Source: JAHRAW01 sp965226545 (GTDB taxonomy: Bacteria > Pseudomonadota > Gammaproteobacteria > Arenicellales > Poriferihabitantaceae). From it: 64,000 bases of DNA. Below the pieces are notes generated by a model, which saw only the letters and a program-made list of their open reading frames with translations, ran no database searches and was not told where the DNA came from. This document shows positions 18,501-25,735 of this stretch, piece by piece. Location: NCBI GenBank assembly GCA_965226545.1, contig OZ245364.1, positions 1,550,001 through 1,614,000 of the forward strand, read 5' to 3'. Made by a program: the position numbers and the translations under genes. Every line of letters starts with the position of its first letter. Positions within the stretch are counted from its first letter, which is position 1.

Positions 18501-21436
18501 CCGTTGGCGAGGAAATCCGCGCTCGAGTAAGCCGCACCGGTGGTCAATTTATAGGTGAGCGGGATTGCACTTCGGGTGGAGGATGCTTCAGGCAATTCGG
18601 TTGCGGTAATCGCCACCCCGGCACGGAAGGTGTAGCCATCGGATAAGGTCGTTACATCGCCGGCGGCGAATGTCGGCGGGAGCAACATCGTCACAATAAA
18701 ATTGTCGTGTTTGGTTTGTGCGGTTGGGCTGCTGTCGGTGACCAGAAAACTGATTCCATGACCGGTGTCGTTGGTGTCGACGCCGCTGTAACGCAATATG
18801 CCAATGTCGTTGTTGCCGTCGTTGACGTTGATGACCGAGAGATATGCCGGCACGGGGTCATCGCCGGCGACTAGCGAATACACCAACGGGGCATACCCGC
18901 CGCTTGCCGTCGGCATCGTTATATCAGTCGCCGTGCCGATGGTGAAGGAAACACCGGGCACATTCGGCAAGGTCAACACCGCACTAACCACAATCTCAAA
19001 AGTCACCGTCGCCGTTGCGCCGTTACTGTCCGTGGCGGTTACGATGTAATTCACCGCATGCGCCGTCGTTGCAGTGGTTGCGCTTATTAAGCCGCTTGAC
19101 GAATCAATCGACAACCCCGCTAACGCCGTGCCATCTTGACGGGCGAGTGCATACATCACCGCACCCGCACCGCCGCTTGCGGTGAGTATTTGCGCCGTGC
19201 CGGTTGCGCCAGCGATGAAATGCACCCGAGGTTGCGGGGCAAACGCCAATTCATCCGCCACAATCGCCGTCAAAGTAAAGGTATCCCCGCCAACGCTGTC
19301 AGTCGCCGAGCGGGAAAAGGTAAATTCCCCGGCCACCGTCGGCGTGCCGCTGATAACTTGTTCGCCGCTCGCCAAAGTCGGTTCTGCGGTCAAGCCGTTC
19401 GGCAGGTTGTTTACGACAACGGCATAAGTCGGGTTAATCCCGCCATCCGCTTTCGGCAAGGTTAATGAATCGATGGCGTGGTTTTGGGTGTAGGTGACGG
19501 CAATATCCATCGGGAAAGTCGGTTGGTCGACGATGCTTAAGGTGAATGCGAAAGTTGCGGCTTCGCTGTTGGCGTCGGTGGCGATGAAGGTGAAGAGGGT
19601 GTTGCCAATCGTAGTTGCAGTGCCTTCGAGTTTGCCGTTTGTGCTGCCGGTGGGGGCGGTATATTCCAATCCGAGAAATGTATCACCGTCGGCAAGCACC
19701 GTGCCGCCGGCGTCGATCACATACACCACCGGCGTCCGTCCGCCTTCGGCGGCATAGATGACGGTGGTCGATGATTGAGTCGTCAGCACCGCCGTATCGG
19801 GCGTTTCATTGGCGAATCGAAGTTGCGGGGCGATGTTCAGCATAAAGGTCACTTCGCCCACCATGCTGAGCGAATCTTCGGCGCGCAGGATATAACGGGC
19901 TGTGTCGGTTGTGTCGACCGTCGTCGCCAAAGTCAATATGCGCGTGGCGGTGTCGAAGACGACTGAGGTGGTGTCGAATACACCGGATTGACGATGCAAG
20001 GTGTAGGTTTTCGCACCAGTCGCACCGCCGCTGGCGACGGCAAAGGCGGGGAAGGTTTTGGCGAAGCCGGCGGTGGCGTGTAAATCGCCGATGGGGGCGA
20101 AATAGGGCTTGCTTAACACATATACATTGAAGGCGAAGGTGATGCTTGCGCCGTTGGCGTCTGTGGCGATGAATGCGAGCGATGTATTTGAGCCGCTGCC
20201 GCTGACGATTGCGCCTTCTATCATCGCCGCCGTTGTGCCGCTTGCGGCTTTATAGGTGAGGGTGATGCCGCTGGCAATTTCGCCGTCAGCGGTGAGGGCG
20301 ACGCCGCCGTTTTCCAGTTTGTAGTCAATCGGGGTTGCACCGCCAGTCGCCAAGCCGAGGCTGAATGCTTGGTGGGGTTCGCCGATGGCGAAGGTGATGT
20401 TGCCGGGGTTGGCGAGTTGCAATTGCGGGGCGACTGTGATTGCGAAAGTGGTCGAGGCGGGGTCGCCGTCTGCGTCTCGTACCGACAGGATGTAGTTGCC
20501 GGCGTGGCTTGAGTCAATCAATGCACCGACGGTGAGCATTGCGTTGGTGCTGTCAAGTCGCAGTATGCTGGTTGGGGGCAATACGCTACCGGCTGGACGG
20601 GTGAGGGCGTAGGTGTATGGCGTTGTGCCGCCGAAGGCTTCATCCAAAGCCACAGTACGCGCGAATCCGGCGGTGAGGTCGATGTCGGCTTGTTGGGCGA
20701 TTCCTACGCTGGTGGAGATTACGAAGACGTGCAAATCAAATAACTTGCGGTCGTTGGCAGTCGGTCCTTGTGCGATTAATGGATAAGTGATGTCCACCGC
20801 TGCTGTTGGCGTGCCGCTGAATGTACCGGTGACGGAATTAAACACAACGCCCACTGACGATAAAGCCGTGAAGTCAGTTTCGGACCCAAAGACAAGCACA
20901 AAACTTTGCGGGGTAAACGCCGTGCCGCCGGTGTTAAGTGCCATGTTTGGCAAGCCGACATCGTTGCCAATTGCCGTGCCGGTGGTGAAAGTAAAGTATT
21001 CGTCATTACCAATGAAACGATTGCCAGTTACGAGCACACGCATGGAAAACAGTCCACTACGGGTTACGACACCTCCTGATACTTCACCGTCGGCAACCAT
21101 CGAGTATGTAACGTCCACTGCCGCCGTCGGCGTGCCGCTGAATGTACCGGTGACGGAATTAAATGCAATGCCTGCATTTTCCAAAGCCGAGAAGTCGGTT
21201 TCTCCAACCCCCAAGGAAAAAATCGTAAAACTTTGGACGGTAAACACCGTTCCGCCGGTGTCAGTTGCCATGTTCGGCAAACCAACATTGTTGCCAATCG
21301 CCGTGCCGGTGACGAAAGTAAAATCGTGGACGGATTGCACCGTTTGTGCCTTCACCTGCCCGACAACGCCAAGCATCAACAAGCCAAACAAAGCAAGCAA
21401 AATCTTGCCGCCGTTAAAAAAGGATTCGGTTTTCAT
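15515..21436 (-). CDS. Giant Ig-repeat autotransporter adhesin 1
   Basis: 1973 residues. A signal peptide (MKTESFFNGGKILLALFGLLMLGVVGQVKAQ) is followed by some 15-18 domains of 80-100 residues of the putative-Ig (He_PIG, cadherin-like) type. Each has motifs such as GTFSGTPTAA, GLPNMA, PTASGGYAPLVYSL or ATDANGA-ATFAF. Near residues 1500-1600 a helical linker (LVSKVAAASVAGTMGAITDRLAA) leads to a C-terminal beta-barrel of about 360 residues ending in VQGAVKF, with the terminal aromatic residue typical of outer-membrane barrels. The passenger is probably displayed outside the cell. The ATG at 21436 has GAGG upstream. It is paralogous to the product at 25798-31530, strongest in the barrel (DGDGDTGAAMET, TTLEAGAHGL, NYNEWGAYGN). 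Confidence 0.92.
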   Translation of the reverse strand: MKTESFFNGGKILLALFGLLMLGVVGQVKAQTVQSVHDFTFVTGTAIGNNVGLPNMATDTGGTVFTVQSFTIFSLGVGETDFSALENAGIAFNSVTGTFSGTPTAAVDVTYSMVADGEVSGGVVTRSGLFSMRVLVTGNRFIGNDEYFTFTTGTAIGNDVGLPNMALNTGGTAFTPQSFVLVFGSETDFTALSSVGVVFNSVTGTFSGTPTAAVDITYPLIAQGPTANDRKLFDLHVFVISTSVGIAQQADIDLTAGFARTVALDEAFGGTTPYTYALTRPAGSVLPPTSILRLDSTNAMLTVGALIDSSHAGNYILSVRDADGDPASTTFAITVAPQLQLANPGNITFAIGEPHQAFSLGLATGGATPIDYKLENGGVALTADGEIASGITLTYKAASGTTAAMIEGAIVSGSGSNTSLAFIATDANGASITFAFNVYVLSKPYFAPIGDLHATAGFAKTFPAFAVASGGATGAKTYTLHRQSGVFDTTSVVFDTATRILTLATTVDTTDTARYILRAEDSLSMVGEVTFMLNIAPQLRFANETPDTAVLTTQSSTTVIYAAEGGRTPVVYVIDAGGTVLADGDTFLGLEYTAPTGSTNGKLEGTATTIGNTLFTFIATDANSEAATFAFTLSIVDQPTFPMDIAVTYTQNHAIDSLTLPKADGGINPTYAVVVNNLPNGLTAEPTLASGEQVISGTPTVAGEFTFSRSATDSVGGDTFTLTAIVADELAFAPQPRVHFIAGATGTAQILTASGGAGAVMYALARQDGTALAGLSIDSSSGLISATTATTAHAVNYIVTATDSNGATATVTFEIVVSAVLTLPNVPGVSFTIGTATDITMPTASGGYAPLVYSLVAGDDPVPAYLSVINVNDGNNDIGILRYSGVDTNDTGHGISFLVTDSSPTAQTKHDNFIVTMLLPPTFAAGDVTTLSDGYTFRAGVAITATELPEASSTRSAIPLTYKLTTGAAYSSADFLANGITFTAATRTLAGMPLAAASHQLHYHVRDKNGATGSQAVTITVPGALSLPTVADRNVGTGETGVNIPLPAATNAVGNITYNLTGNLPAGLAFDTATQIISGDVTSMVEVLPEEITYTAYDEFDNEEVSVIFEIGVTDGPGFTPSVFVATYTVGAISYTNSGTLAAGTTIPAATGGSGTAEDTTYTTLIDNLPSGISATVQADESVIISATAPTESGEFTYTRIATDADNRMGTYTLTILVVDAATFSDDQGDLGFTIGHTPAEETTLPSADGGFGALVLTLTPDLPTGMVLTTYNASPLTMGISGTPTAAATVGIENYTLTVTDANGAITTDTFTIRVAEMIDLGAMIDDPLTFTLGDVTQPFPPASQGQEPFVYALDGLVAATGLTFDPVARTIAAATLSITESQLQQMLTYRITDANGAGTFEAFTLDIIPIRFQADAREALFTDSATTYDLTAQLQVAAGGVTIDYAIAPEPSDPGLAFYREPNDDGELIPVLESDGTYGIEQDITVPVYTFTATFGSSSVVVTQLINIQIAQTKQIATINTQLVSKVAAASVAGTMGAITDRLAAASSVTPQFSIGGQSPLVALAQNVKAIADDTFDKNQLLANSKFILPFSAGGGAISNGAIWGSAHYRRLNGEAEAVALDNAPQIDWEGDVSGLHLGVDFEVADNILVGAAVSQSNAEMNYETLDAGGKVEKGDYEITLSGLHPYINWRFGETNLWASLGYGEGDVTITPENQTQVKAVSDVNLVALGVGVSDEINPRLQLRLEARAAEIDIEGNDERTILQQDLDTNTARVLVKWHDANTRLDNRAAFVEIGLRHDDGDGDTGAAMETALGWNYLGDRTTLEAGAHGLFGRKNYNEWGAYGNFRVSGGGDGQGFALRIRPSYGEEVGEFGRVWNAESFDDIDADDSVDNANYAWRTESRLSYGIQSAGGLVVPFFDAVTANSASDDIYRLGVDWSPHRYFDLNLTGERRLNNDDADEQRIFVQGAVKF

Positions 21437-21556
21437 CTCGGTAACCTCGTAATTAAAAGATTGAATTAAACGGGCGCATTATGGGCAAACCCAATCGCCG
21501 TGTCAACACAAATTTTGCGCGAACGAATCCGAAAATCAAGCGTTACCCGCCCGCCA

Positions 21557-21742
21557 ATTAGCGTTACTGACGCTGTCATTAGCGTTAGTGACGCCGCCAT
21601 TAGCGTTACTGACGACCCATTAGCGTTAGTGACACCGTCATTAGCGTTACTGGCGACTCCATTAGCGTTAGTGACGCCGCCATTAGCGTTACTGGCGACT
21701 CCATTAGCGTTGGCGGCGACTCCATTAGCGTTACTGGCGGGT
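21557..21742. repeat. 21-bp tandem repeat, about nine copies
   Basis: A 21-base unit of the form CCATTAGCGTTACTGACGCC recurs with substitutions (TTAGTGAC, TTACTGGCG, TTGGCGGCG). Read in one plus frame it gives seven-residue repeats such as ISVTDAV and LALVTPP, but there is no credible start or ribosome binding site. The copies lack intervening unique spacers, so it is not a CRISPR array. It lies about 120 bases upstream of the autotransporter 1 start. Confidence 0.92.
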
Positions 21743-21810
21743 GAATCGCGCTAATTTGACGGGTTTATATCGGCAACTCGTCGGGGGGTGTCAAGTGAAT
21801 TAAGCCTCGC

Positions 21811-21904
21811 TCGATTACGCCACCACAACGATTGGCGCCTCGATATAATCGTCGCCGACGAACTCCATCGAATCGATGCGATTATATTCCAACTTGTTTG
21901 CTCA
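21811..21904 (-). pseudogene. 3' remnant of a small unknown gene (copy 1)
   Basis: On the minus strand an open frame without its own start reads ANKLEYNRIDSMEFVGDD, then YIEAPIVVVA and a stop. A different frame upstream (VYFPHHLDVTDEQ) could be its front half after a one-base loss. The last 38 bases are repeated with two changes at 22844-22881, on the other side of hicBA. The family is not recognised. Confidence 0.4.
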
Positions 21905-21994
21905 TCGGTGACATCAAGATGATGGGGGAAGTAAACCAAAAAAACCGCGCACAACTAACGCCCACAAACCGCAAAATAGCCGTGTCGAGATGAT

Positions 21995-22022
21995 TTGTCA
22001 GGTGGGGGGTTTGTGTTACACT
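21995..22022 (+). promoter_or_regulatory. Candidate promoter of hicB
   Basis: TTGTCA (21995-22000) and TACACT (22017-22022) are 16 bases apart, ending about 45 bases before the hicB ATG. This is a good sigma-70 match in the expected place. Confidence 0.6.
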
Positions 22023-22068
22023 TATCGGCTTATTGGCGGTATTAATCCATTTGCCTGAGGGGTACATT

Positions 22069-22488
22069 ATGAAATCATTTGAACAGAAAGAATCGGGGTT
22101 GCAGTATATCGGTGTACAGCAAACCGGCGTAAACCAACAAAGCAATGTCGTCTCCGTGAAACTTTCGCTGAATGCGACGATTATCAAAGATGACGAAACT
22201 GGCATCTATGTGGTCACTTGCCAAGCCCTTGAGTTAAGCACCCAAGGCGACAGCATCGAGGAAGCGGAAAAAAACATCGCCGAAGCGGTGGATTTATTTC
22301 TCGAAGCCTGCATAGAAGACAACATGTTGGGCGAAGTGCTAACCGATTGCGGGTTTTATGAAGTCGCCAAAGGCAAACCAAAACGCAACCGCAAAGGGCG
22401 CAAAATGCCGTCGATGCAAAACGCCGATGTATTGCGTCAAATTACGGTGCCGGTGGAATTGCCGGTGATGATGCACGATTGTCGATGA
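22069..22488 (+). CDS. hicB: HicB-family antitoxin
   Basis: A 139-residue protein from the ATG at 22069, which has GAGGGG just upstream. A longer frame starts 12 codons earlier and is not needed. The HicB core is VSVKLSLNATIIKDDETGIYVVTCQALELSTQGDSIEEAEKNIAEAVDLFLEAC. This is a partly degenerate RNase-H-like fold, with a basic stretch (KGKPKRNRKGRK) after it. HicB binds and neutralises HicA and represses the operon. The partner follows 13 bases later but is frameshifted. The order is hicB-hicA, the less common arrangement. Confidence 0.88.
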   Translation: MKSFEQKESGLQYIGVQQTGVNQQSNVVSVKLSLNATIIKDDETGIYVVTCQALELSTQGDSIEEAEKNIAEAVDLFLEACIEDNMLGEVLTDCGFYEVAKGKPKRNRKGRKMPSMQNADVLRQITVPVELPVMMHDCR

Positions 22489-22501
22489 TGGGGATTGGTT
22501 A

Positions 22502-22769
22502 ATGTCCGCCAAACTTCCACTCGTAAGACTCGAAAACCCTCATCAACTTTTTTAAATCCAAAGGTTTTGCGGAACGAGGACAACACGGCAGCCACCTCAT
22601 ATTGAAAAAAGCGGGATACCGACCTTTGGTGGTGCCACACCCCGAAAAAGTGGTGCCAACGGGCATTGTTTTGGACAACCTAAGAACGGCGTTGATTCCT
22701 CGGGCGGATTTTATTGCGTTTGTGCAAAGGAAATCCAAGGGGCGACGAAAGCAATCCCCGCTTGAGTGA
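22502..22769 (+). pseudogene. hicA: HicA-family toxin, frameshifted
   Basis: The ATG at 22502 starts MSAKLPLVRLEN, the usual HicA opening. At 22537-22539 a run of three C shifts the frame, and the original frame then ends within a few codons. Removing one C gives LINFFKSKGFAERGQHGSHLILKKAGYRPLVVP and a further segment to 22769, about 88 residues in all. It includes the catalytic-type GSHLILKK histidine and the double-stranded RNA-binding fold of HicA. As written the toxin is broken. A sequencing error in the C run or programmed slippage are the alternatives. Confidence 0.82.
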
Positions 22770-22784
22770 TTGGGTGGGTTTTTT
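22756..22784 (+). terminator. Terminator after hicBA
   Basis: CCCGCT pairs with GGTGGG (allowing G-T) and is followed by six T. The hairpin, T-run and following 40 bases (TTTTTTATCAGCGAATGG onward) are repeated at 23985-24040. Confidence 0.7.
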
Positions 22785-22843
22785 ATCAGCGAATGGGATG
22801 TGCTGTGCTTGCCTTTCACTTTTTATCATAATTTCCGCACCGT

Positions 22844-22896
22844 TCGATTACGCCGCCACAACGATTGGCTCCTCGATATAACCATCAACACGCCCC
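22844..22896 (-). pseudogene. Duplicate 3' end of the small unknown gene (copy 2)
   Basis: The 38 bases at 22844-22881 match 21811-21848 with two differences. On the minus strand a 17-codon frame reads MMGRVDGYIEEPIVVAA and stops. It has the same ending as copy 1 and lies in the same orientation on the other side of hicBA. It could be a micro-ORF but more likely marks a duplication junction. Confidence 0.4.
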
Positions 22897-23043
22897 ATCA
22901 TCAAAAAAGCGCCACGATTGTGCGTTATGCCACATTTTTTATGCGCACAAACGACAATAATGCGCACACTTACCCGAAGCGGTTTCCAGCCCGACTTCGT
23001 GCTAAACTCACATCATACTCCCGCCTCACAGGCGCTTAACCCA

Positions 23044-23940
23044 ATGCCCAAACTCTACGACAAAAACGACCCTAATCAGGTCAAAGAAGACCAGGCACCT
23101 TATGGTGCCGCCGCCGTCGCCGAACCCATCGGCGCCGCCGAATCCGTAAACGACGACCCGTCGCCGGCGGCGGTGCATGGGCGGGTGGTGCGCTTGGAAA
23201 CTAATGCGCATCACAATGCAACCAAAAGAGATGCGGCGAGATTGGAAGGCAAAATCGATACTGTCAATGCCGACTTGGGCGGCAAAATTGACGCTGTCAA
23301 CGCCGACTTGGGCGGCAGAATCGACACCGTCAACACCGAACTGAGCGGCAAAATTGATGAAGCCAAAGCCGAACTGAAAGGCGACATCAAAAGTGCCAAA
23401 GCCGAAGCCAAAGCCGGCATCGCCGAAGTGAAAGGCGAAATCGCCGAAGCCAAAGCCGAAGCCAAAGCCGACAATGCTGAACTGAGCGGCAAAATCGATG
23501 CCATCGATGCCAAACTGGACGGTAAAATCGACACCATCAACGCCGAACTGAGCGGCAAAATCGACACCATCAACACCGAACTGAGTGGCAAAATTGACGC
23601 CATCAACACCGAACTGAGCGGCAAAATTGACGCCGTCAACACCGAACTGAGCGGCAAAATCGATGCCATCGATGCCAAACTGGACGGCAAAATCGACACC
23701 GTCAACGCCGAACTGAGCGGCAAAATCGACACCGTCAACGCCGACCTGAGCGGCAAAATCGACACCGTCTACACCGAACTGAGCGGCAAAATCGCCGAAG
23801 CCAAAGCCGAAAGCAAAGCCGAAAACGCATGGAATAGAAAACTGCTGTACACAATCATTGCATTTCTGGTTGTCGAGTTTGCCGAAGACAACCAAACCAT
23901 CGCGAGCATCATCAACTTCATCGCCAATTTTTTCCGATAA
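23044..23940 (+). CDS. Hendecad-repeat coiled-coil protein with C-terminal membrane anchor
   Basis: 298 residues from the ATG at 23044; the upstream part of the frame has no ribosome signal. Residues 1-68 are A/P/D-rich. From about 69 to 250 an 11-residue unit, GKIDTVNADLS with variants (GKIDAINTELS, GKIDAIDAKLD), repeats roughly 16 times, encoded by a 33-bp DNA repeat. The central part is K/A/E-rich (AKAEAKAG, EVKGEIAEAK). An 11-residue period favours a slightly right-handed coiled coil. The end carries a hydrophobic helix (LLYTIIAFLVVEFA) near residues 268-281 and a second amphipathic one. It resembles DUF1640-like or tail-anchored coil proteins only in outline. Function unknown. The 46-aa product at 24065-24205 looks like a minimal relative. 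Confidence 0.75.
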   Translation: MPKLYDKNDPNQVKEDQAPYGAAAVAEPIGAAESVNDDPSPAAVHGRVVRLETNAHHNATKRDAARLEGKIDTVNADLGGKIDAVNADLGGRIDTVNTELSGKIDEAKAELKGDIKSAKAEAKAGIAEVKGEIAEAKAEAKADNAELSGKIDAIDAKLDGKIDTINAELSGKIDTINTELSGKIDAINTELSGKIDAVNTELSGKIDAIDAKLDGKIDTVNAELSGKIDTVNADLSGKIDTVYTELSGKIAEAKAESKAENAWNRKLLYTIIAFLVVEFAEDNQTIASIINFIANFFR

Positions 23941-23970
23941 GTTGGCAAAACACCTGTCGGCGACAGCGAC

Positions 23971-24004
23971 AAAAAACCCGCCTGATGTATTGGGCGGGTT
24001 TTTT
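23971..24004. terminator. Strong bidirectional terminator
   Basis: AAAAAACCCGCC pairs perfectly with GGCGGGTTTTTT around an eight-base loop. It ends the coiled-coil gene, and its right half begins the block shared with 22769-22825. Confidence 0.9.
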
Positions 24005-24014
24005 ATCAGCGAAT

Positions 24015-24029
24015 GGGATGTGCTATGCT
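24015..24029 (+). promoter_or_regulatory. Candidate extended -10 promoter of the 46-aa gene
   Basis: GGGATGTGCTATGCTT contains TG-C-TATGCT, an extended -10 form, 36 bases before the ATG at 24065. The corresponding block at 22795-22815 reads TGCTGTGCTT and precedes the large coiled-coil gene. Both genes also share CAGG and CTTAACCC just before the start codon. Confidence 0.4.
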
Positions 24030-24064
24030 TGCCTTGTGCTTTTCACTGCGCAGGAACTTAACCC

Positions 24065-24205
24065 ATGTCCACCTCAGTCGACCCGATTCGCAAACTCGAT
24101 GAACTCAAAGCCGAAATCAAAGCATCCAATGCCAAAATCGAACGGCTTGAAAAACTGCTGTACGTGGTCATAGCACTGCAAATCATCCAATTATTCGTCG
24201 ATTGA
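24065..24205 (+). CDS. 46-aa coiled-coil membrane microprotein
   Basis: The short frame encodes a charged helix (IRKLDELKAEIKASNAKIERLEK) and then a hydrophobic helix (LLYVVIALQIIQLF), ending VD. The junction EKLLYVVIA parallels RKLLYTIIA in the coiled-coil protein upstream. The sequence before the start and the terminator-promoter block 5' of it are also shared with that gene. These shared flanks make a real gene likely. It may be a reduced paralogue that could mix with the larger protein through its coil (inference). Function unknown. Confidence 0.65.
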   Translation: MSTSVDPIRKLDELKAEIKASNAKIERLEKLLYVVIALQIIQLFVD

Positions 24206-24264
24206 CACATCGCCACATCGCAACGCCACTATCGCCAACCCACCCCGCATACGAGATTAATTAA

Positions 24265-24888
24265 ATGCACACATCAATGAAACCAATGCACGCATCCCTG
24301 AACCCAATACTCACCACCGCACAAATGGCGGCGTTTTTTGCCGACCGTGCCGGCGGCGAAATCAATGTGCTGAAATTGATGAAACTTCTGTATCTTGCCG
24401 ACCGTGAATTTTTGCGGCGGCATGGGCAATCGATGACGTTGGATGTGGCGTATTCATTGCCGCATGGCCCGGTGCTGTCGAAAACGATGGAATTAATCAA
24501 CGGCTTCGCCGATGAGGAGGAAAATAAAATATGGAGCGAATGGATTGGCGACCGTGCAAATCATACGGTTGCATTGCAGCGGGCGTTGCCGGAAAAACCT
24601 TCGCATCTGTGCCCGGCGGGGAATAAAGTATTGCAAAGCATTTGGGAAGAATTCGGCGCAATGAATCAATGGCAACTGCGCGATTACACGCATGACCATT
24701 GCCCCGAATGGACCGACCCGACGGCGTCGCCGACAAACTCGGTGCGGATAAAAGATGTCGATGTGCTGCGGGCGGTTGGCTATGACGACGAAGCCGCAGA
24801 ATTTTTTGCCGAGGAAATTCGCAGCGAACGAGGCACCCTCCGATATTTTGCGGAGATGGATAAACTCGACCCGGTTGATGCGCCGTGA
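24265..24888 (+). CDS. Panacea-domain (DUF4065, SocA-like) antitoxin
   Basis: 207 residues. The N-terminal half is the Panacea domain: TTAQMAAFFADRAGGEINVLKLMKLLYLADREFLRRHGQ, followed by YSLPHGPVLSKTMELINGF. The K-L-KLLY-AD pattern and HGPV loop are diagnostic. Panacea proteins are antitoxins able to neutralise structurally unrelated toxins (PanAT systems), or phage-linked adaptors such as SocA. The stop overlaps the GTG start of the next gene by four bases, a typical antitoxin-toxin coupling. A 41-bp piece of its beginning survives, reverse-oriented, at about 25566-25606. The exact start among three close methionines is uncertain. Confidence 0.85.
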   Translation: MHTSMKPMHASLNPILTTAQMAAFFADRAGGEINVLKLMKLLYLADREFLRRHGQSMTLDVAYSLPHGPVLSKTMELINGFADEEENKIWSEWIGDRANHTVALQRALPEKPSHLCPAGNKVLQSIWEEFGAMNQWQLRDYTHDHCPEWTDPTASPTNSVRIKDVDVLRAVGYDDEAAEFFAEEIRSERGTLRYFAEMDKLDPVDAP

Positions 24889-25199
24889 GAATTGTGCGTG
24901 GTGATGCATGGTTGGTCCCCGACCGCTTCGGCGACCCTAATTCTCCGAAACATCTGAACATTATAGCGAGCAATCAAATTCCGCCGCACGGTGTGGTGGT
25001 GTTGGTGCCGGTTGTGTCTCATCGGTATGCCAATCAAGATGTCACCTGTATGCTTTACCCAGGCGACCATCCTTTTATCATCCGCCCCAGTTGCATTGAT
25101 TATCGCAAGGCGAAACAAATGCGCGTAGTTGAATTAGTGAAACGAATGAAACCCGAATCAGACGCCCCAACCAAACCAAACGCACCGCGTCAAGAATAA
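24885..25199 (+). CDS. Putative MazF/PemK-like toxin paired with the Panacea antitoxin
   Basis: A 104-residue protein from a GTG that overlaps the antitoxin stop. Its layout is a beta-rich core: VRGDAWLVP near the start, VVVLVPVVSHR, DVTCMLYPGDHPFIIRPSCIDYRKAKQMRV, then a charged, disordered tail. The order, with a GD loop, VV-LVPVS strand and PS-IDY-KA segment, resembles the SH3-like MazF/PemK RNase barrel, but the match is weak and no catalytic residue can be assigned. The main support is its position directly after and coupled to a Panacea gene. It could instead be an unrelated toxin fold. Confidence 0.55.
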   Translation: MRIVRGDAWLVPDRFGDPNSPKHLNIIASNQIPPHGVVVLVPVVSHRYANQDVTCMLYPGDHPFIIRPSCIDYRKAKQMRVVELVKRMKPESDAPTKPNAPRQE

Positions 25200-25390
25200 C
25201 CACCGTCCCTTATTCGCGTGTCAGAGACGATGTTGTGCAACGCATCCACGACGGCTTTTACAAATCCGAACTCGCCGACGATTTCGCATTTTACTATCTC
25301 GAACATCCCGCCAATCGGCGTTAACCCCGCCACCCATTGACATTTTGGCGAACGCTTTTATTGTCATATCACACACCGCACACGAGCATA

Positions 25391-25516
25391 AATTTACGGT
25401 GCCGGTGAAATTGCCGATTATGGCGTTTGGTTAATATCCGCCAAACTTCCATGTGCGGACTTTATTGCATTTGTACAAAGAAAATCCAAGGGGCGGCGCA
25501 AGCAATCCTCGCCTGA
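25391..25516 (+). pseudogene. Deleted hicBA remnant
   Basis: TTTACGGTGCCGGTGAAATT resembles the last codons of hicB (TVPVELPV). It is followed by AATATCCGCCAAACTTCCA, matching the start of hicA, and then jumps to GCGGACTTTATTGCATTTGT, matching the last third of hicA (ADFIAFVQRKSKGRRKQS). The middle of hicA is gone. This is a second, older copy of the hicBA pair at 22069-22769. Confidence 0.85.
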
Positions 25517-25537
25517 GCGATTGGGCGGGTTTTTTAT
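25508..25537 (+). terminator. Terminator of the hicBA remnant
   Basis: CGCCTGAGCGATTGGGCGGG followed by six T is the counterpart of the terminator after the other hicBA copy. Confidence 0.65.
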
Positions 25538-25735
25538 CGATATTGCGGGTCAATCGGGTTAAGTTCTTCGGCAAAAAACGCCGCCATTTGTGCGGTGGTT
25601 AGTATTGGACGAGTTGGATTTATGCTCGTGTGCGGTGTGCCCATAACAATAGAAGCGCACAATAATAACATTCGCCAAAATGTCGATGAGGTTGGCAAGG
25701 CAAACAACGCCAACAACCGCGCCTAAGTCGTCCTA

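Larger units (their letters stand above)
21437..22068. other. Gap between autotransporter 1 and hicB
   Basis: About 630 bases holding a 21-bp repeat array (21557-21742), the degraded 3' end of a small minus-strand gene (21811-21904) and the hicB promoter (21995-22022). The remainder shows no coding signal. Confidence 0.6.
25334..25686. repeat. Imperfect inverted repeat flanking the hicBA remnant
   Basis: Left arm 25334-25393 and right arm 25618-25686 match as reverse complements. A 22-base perfect block (25372-25393 with 25618-25639) and a 14-base block GACATTTTGGCGAA are joined by a diverged middle of unequal length. The arms enclose about 225 bases. Confidence 0.85.

Noticed and set aside
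20787..21452. 221-codon plus-strand frame inside autotransporter 1
   Set aside because: It is antisense to the signal peptide and first Ig repeats, with repeated TSTAAVGVPLNVPVTELN simply mirroring the duplicated domains.
21557..21742. Possible CRISPR array or small L/A-repeat protein
   Set aside because: The units are contiguous without spacers, and the open frame has no start signal and only reflects the 21-bp repeat.
23026..23895. Long minus-strand frame with FAAQFGVDGVD repeats
   Set aside because: It is the antisense reading of the hendecad gene. The plus strand has a plausible start context, a membrane anchor and a terminator.
25217..25324. Possible small gene VRDDVVQRIHDGFYKSELA after the toxin
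   Set aside because: There is no start codon in frame before the preceding gene ends and no family is recognised. It is kept only as a possible remnant.
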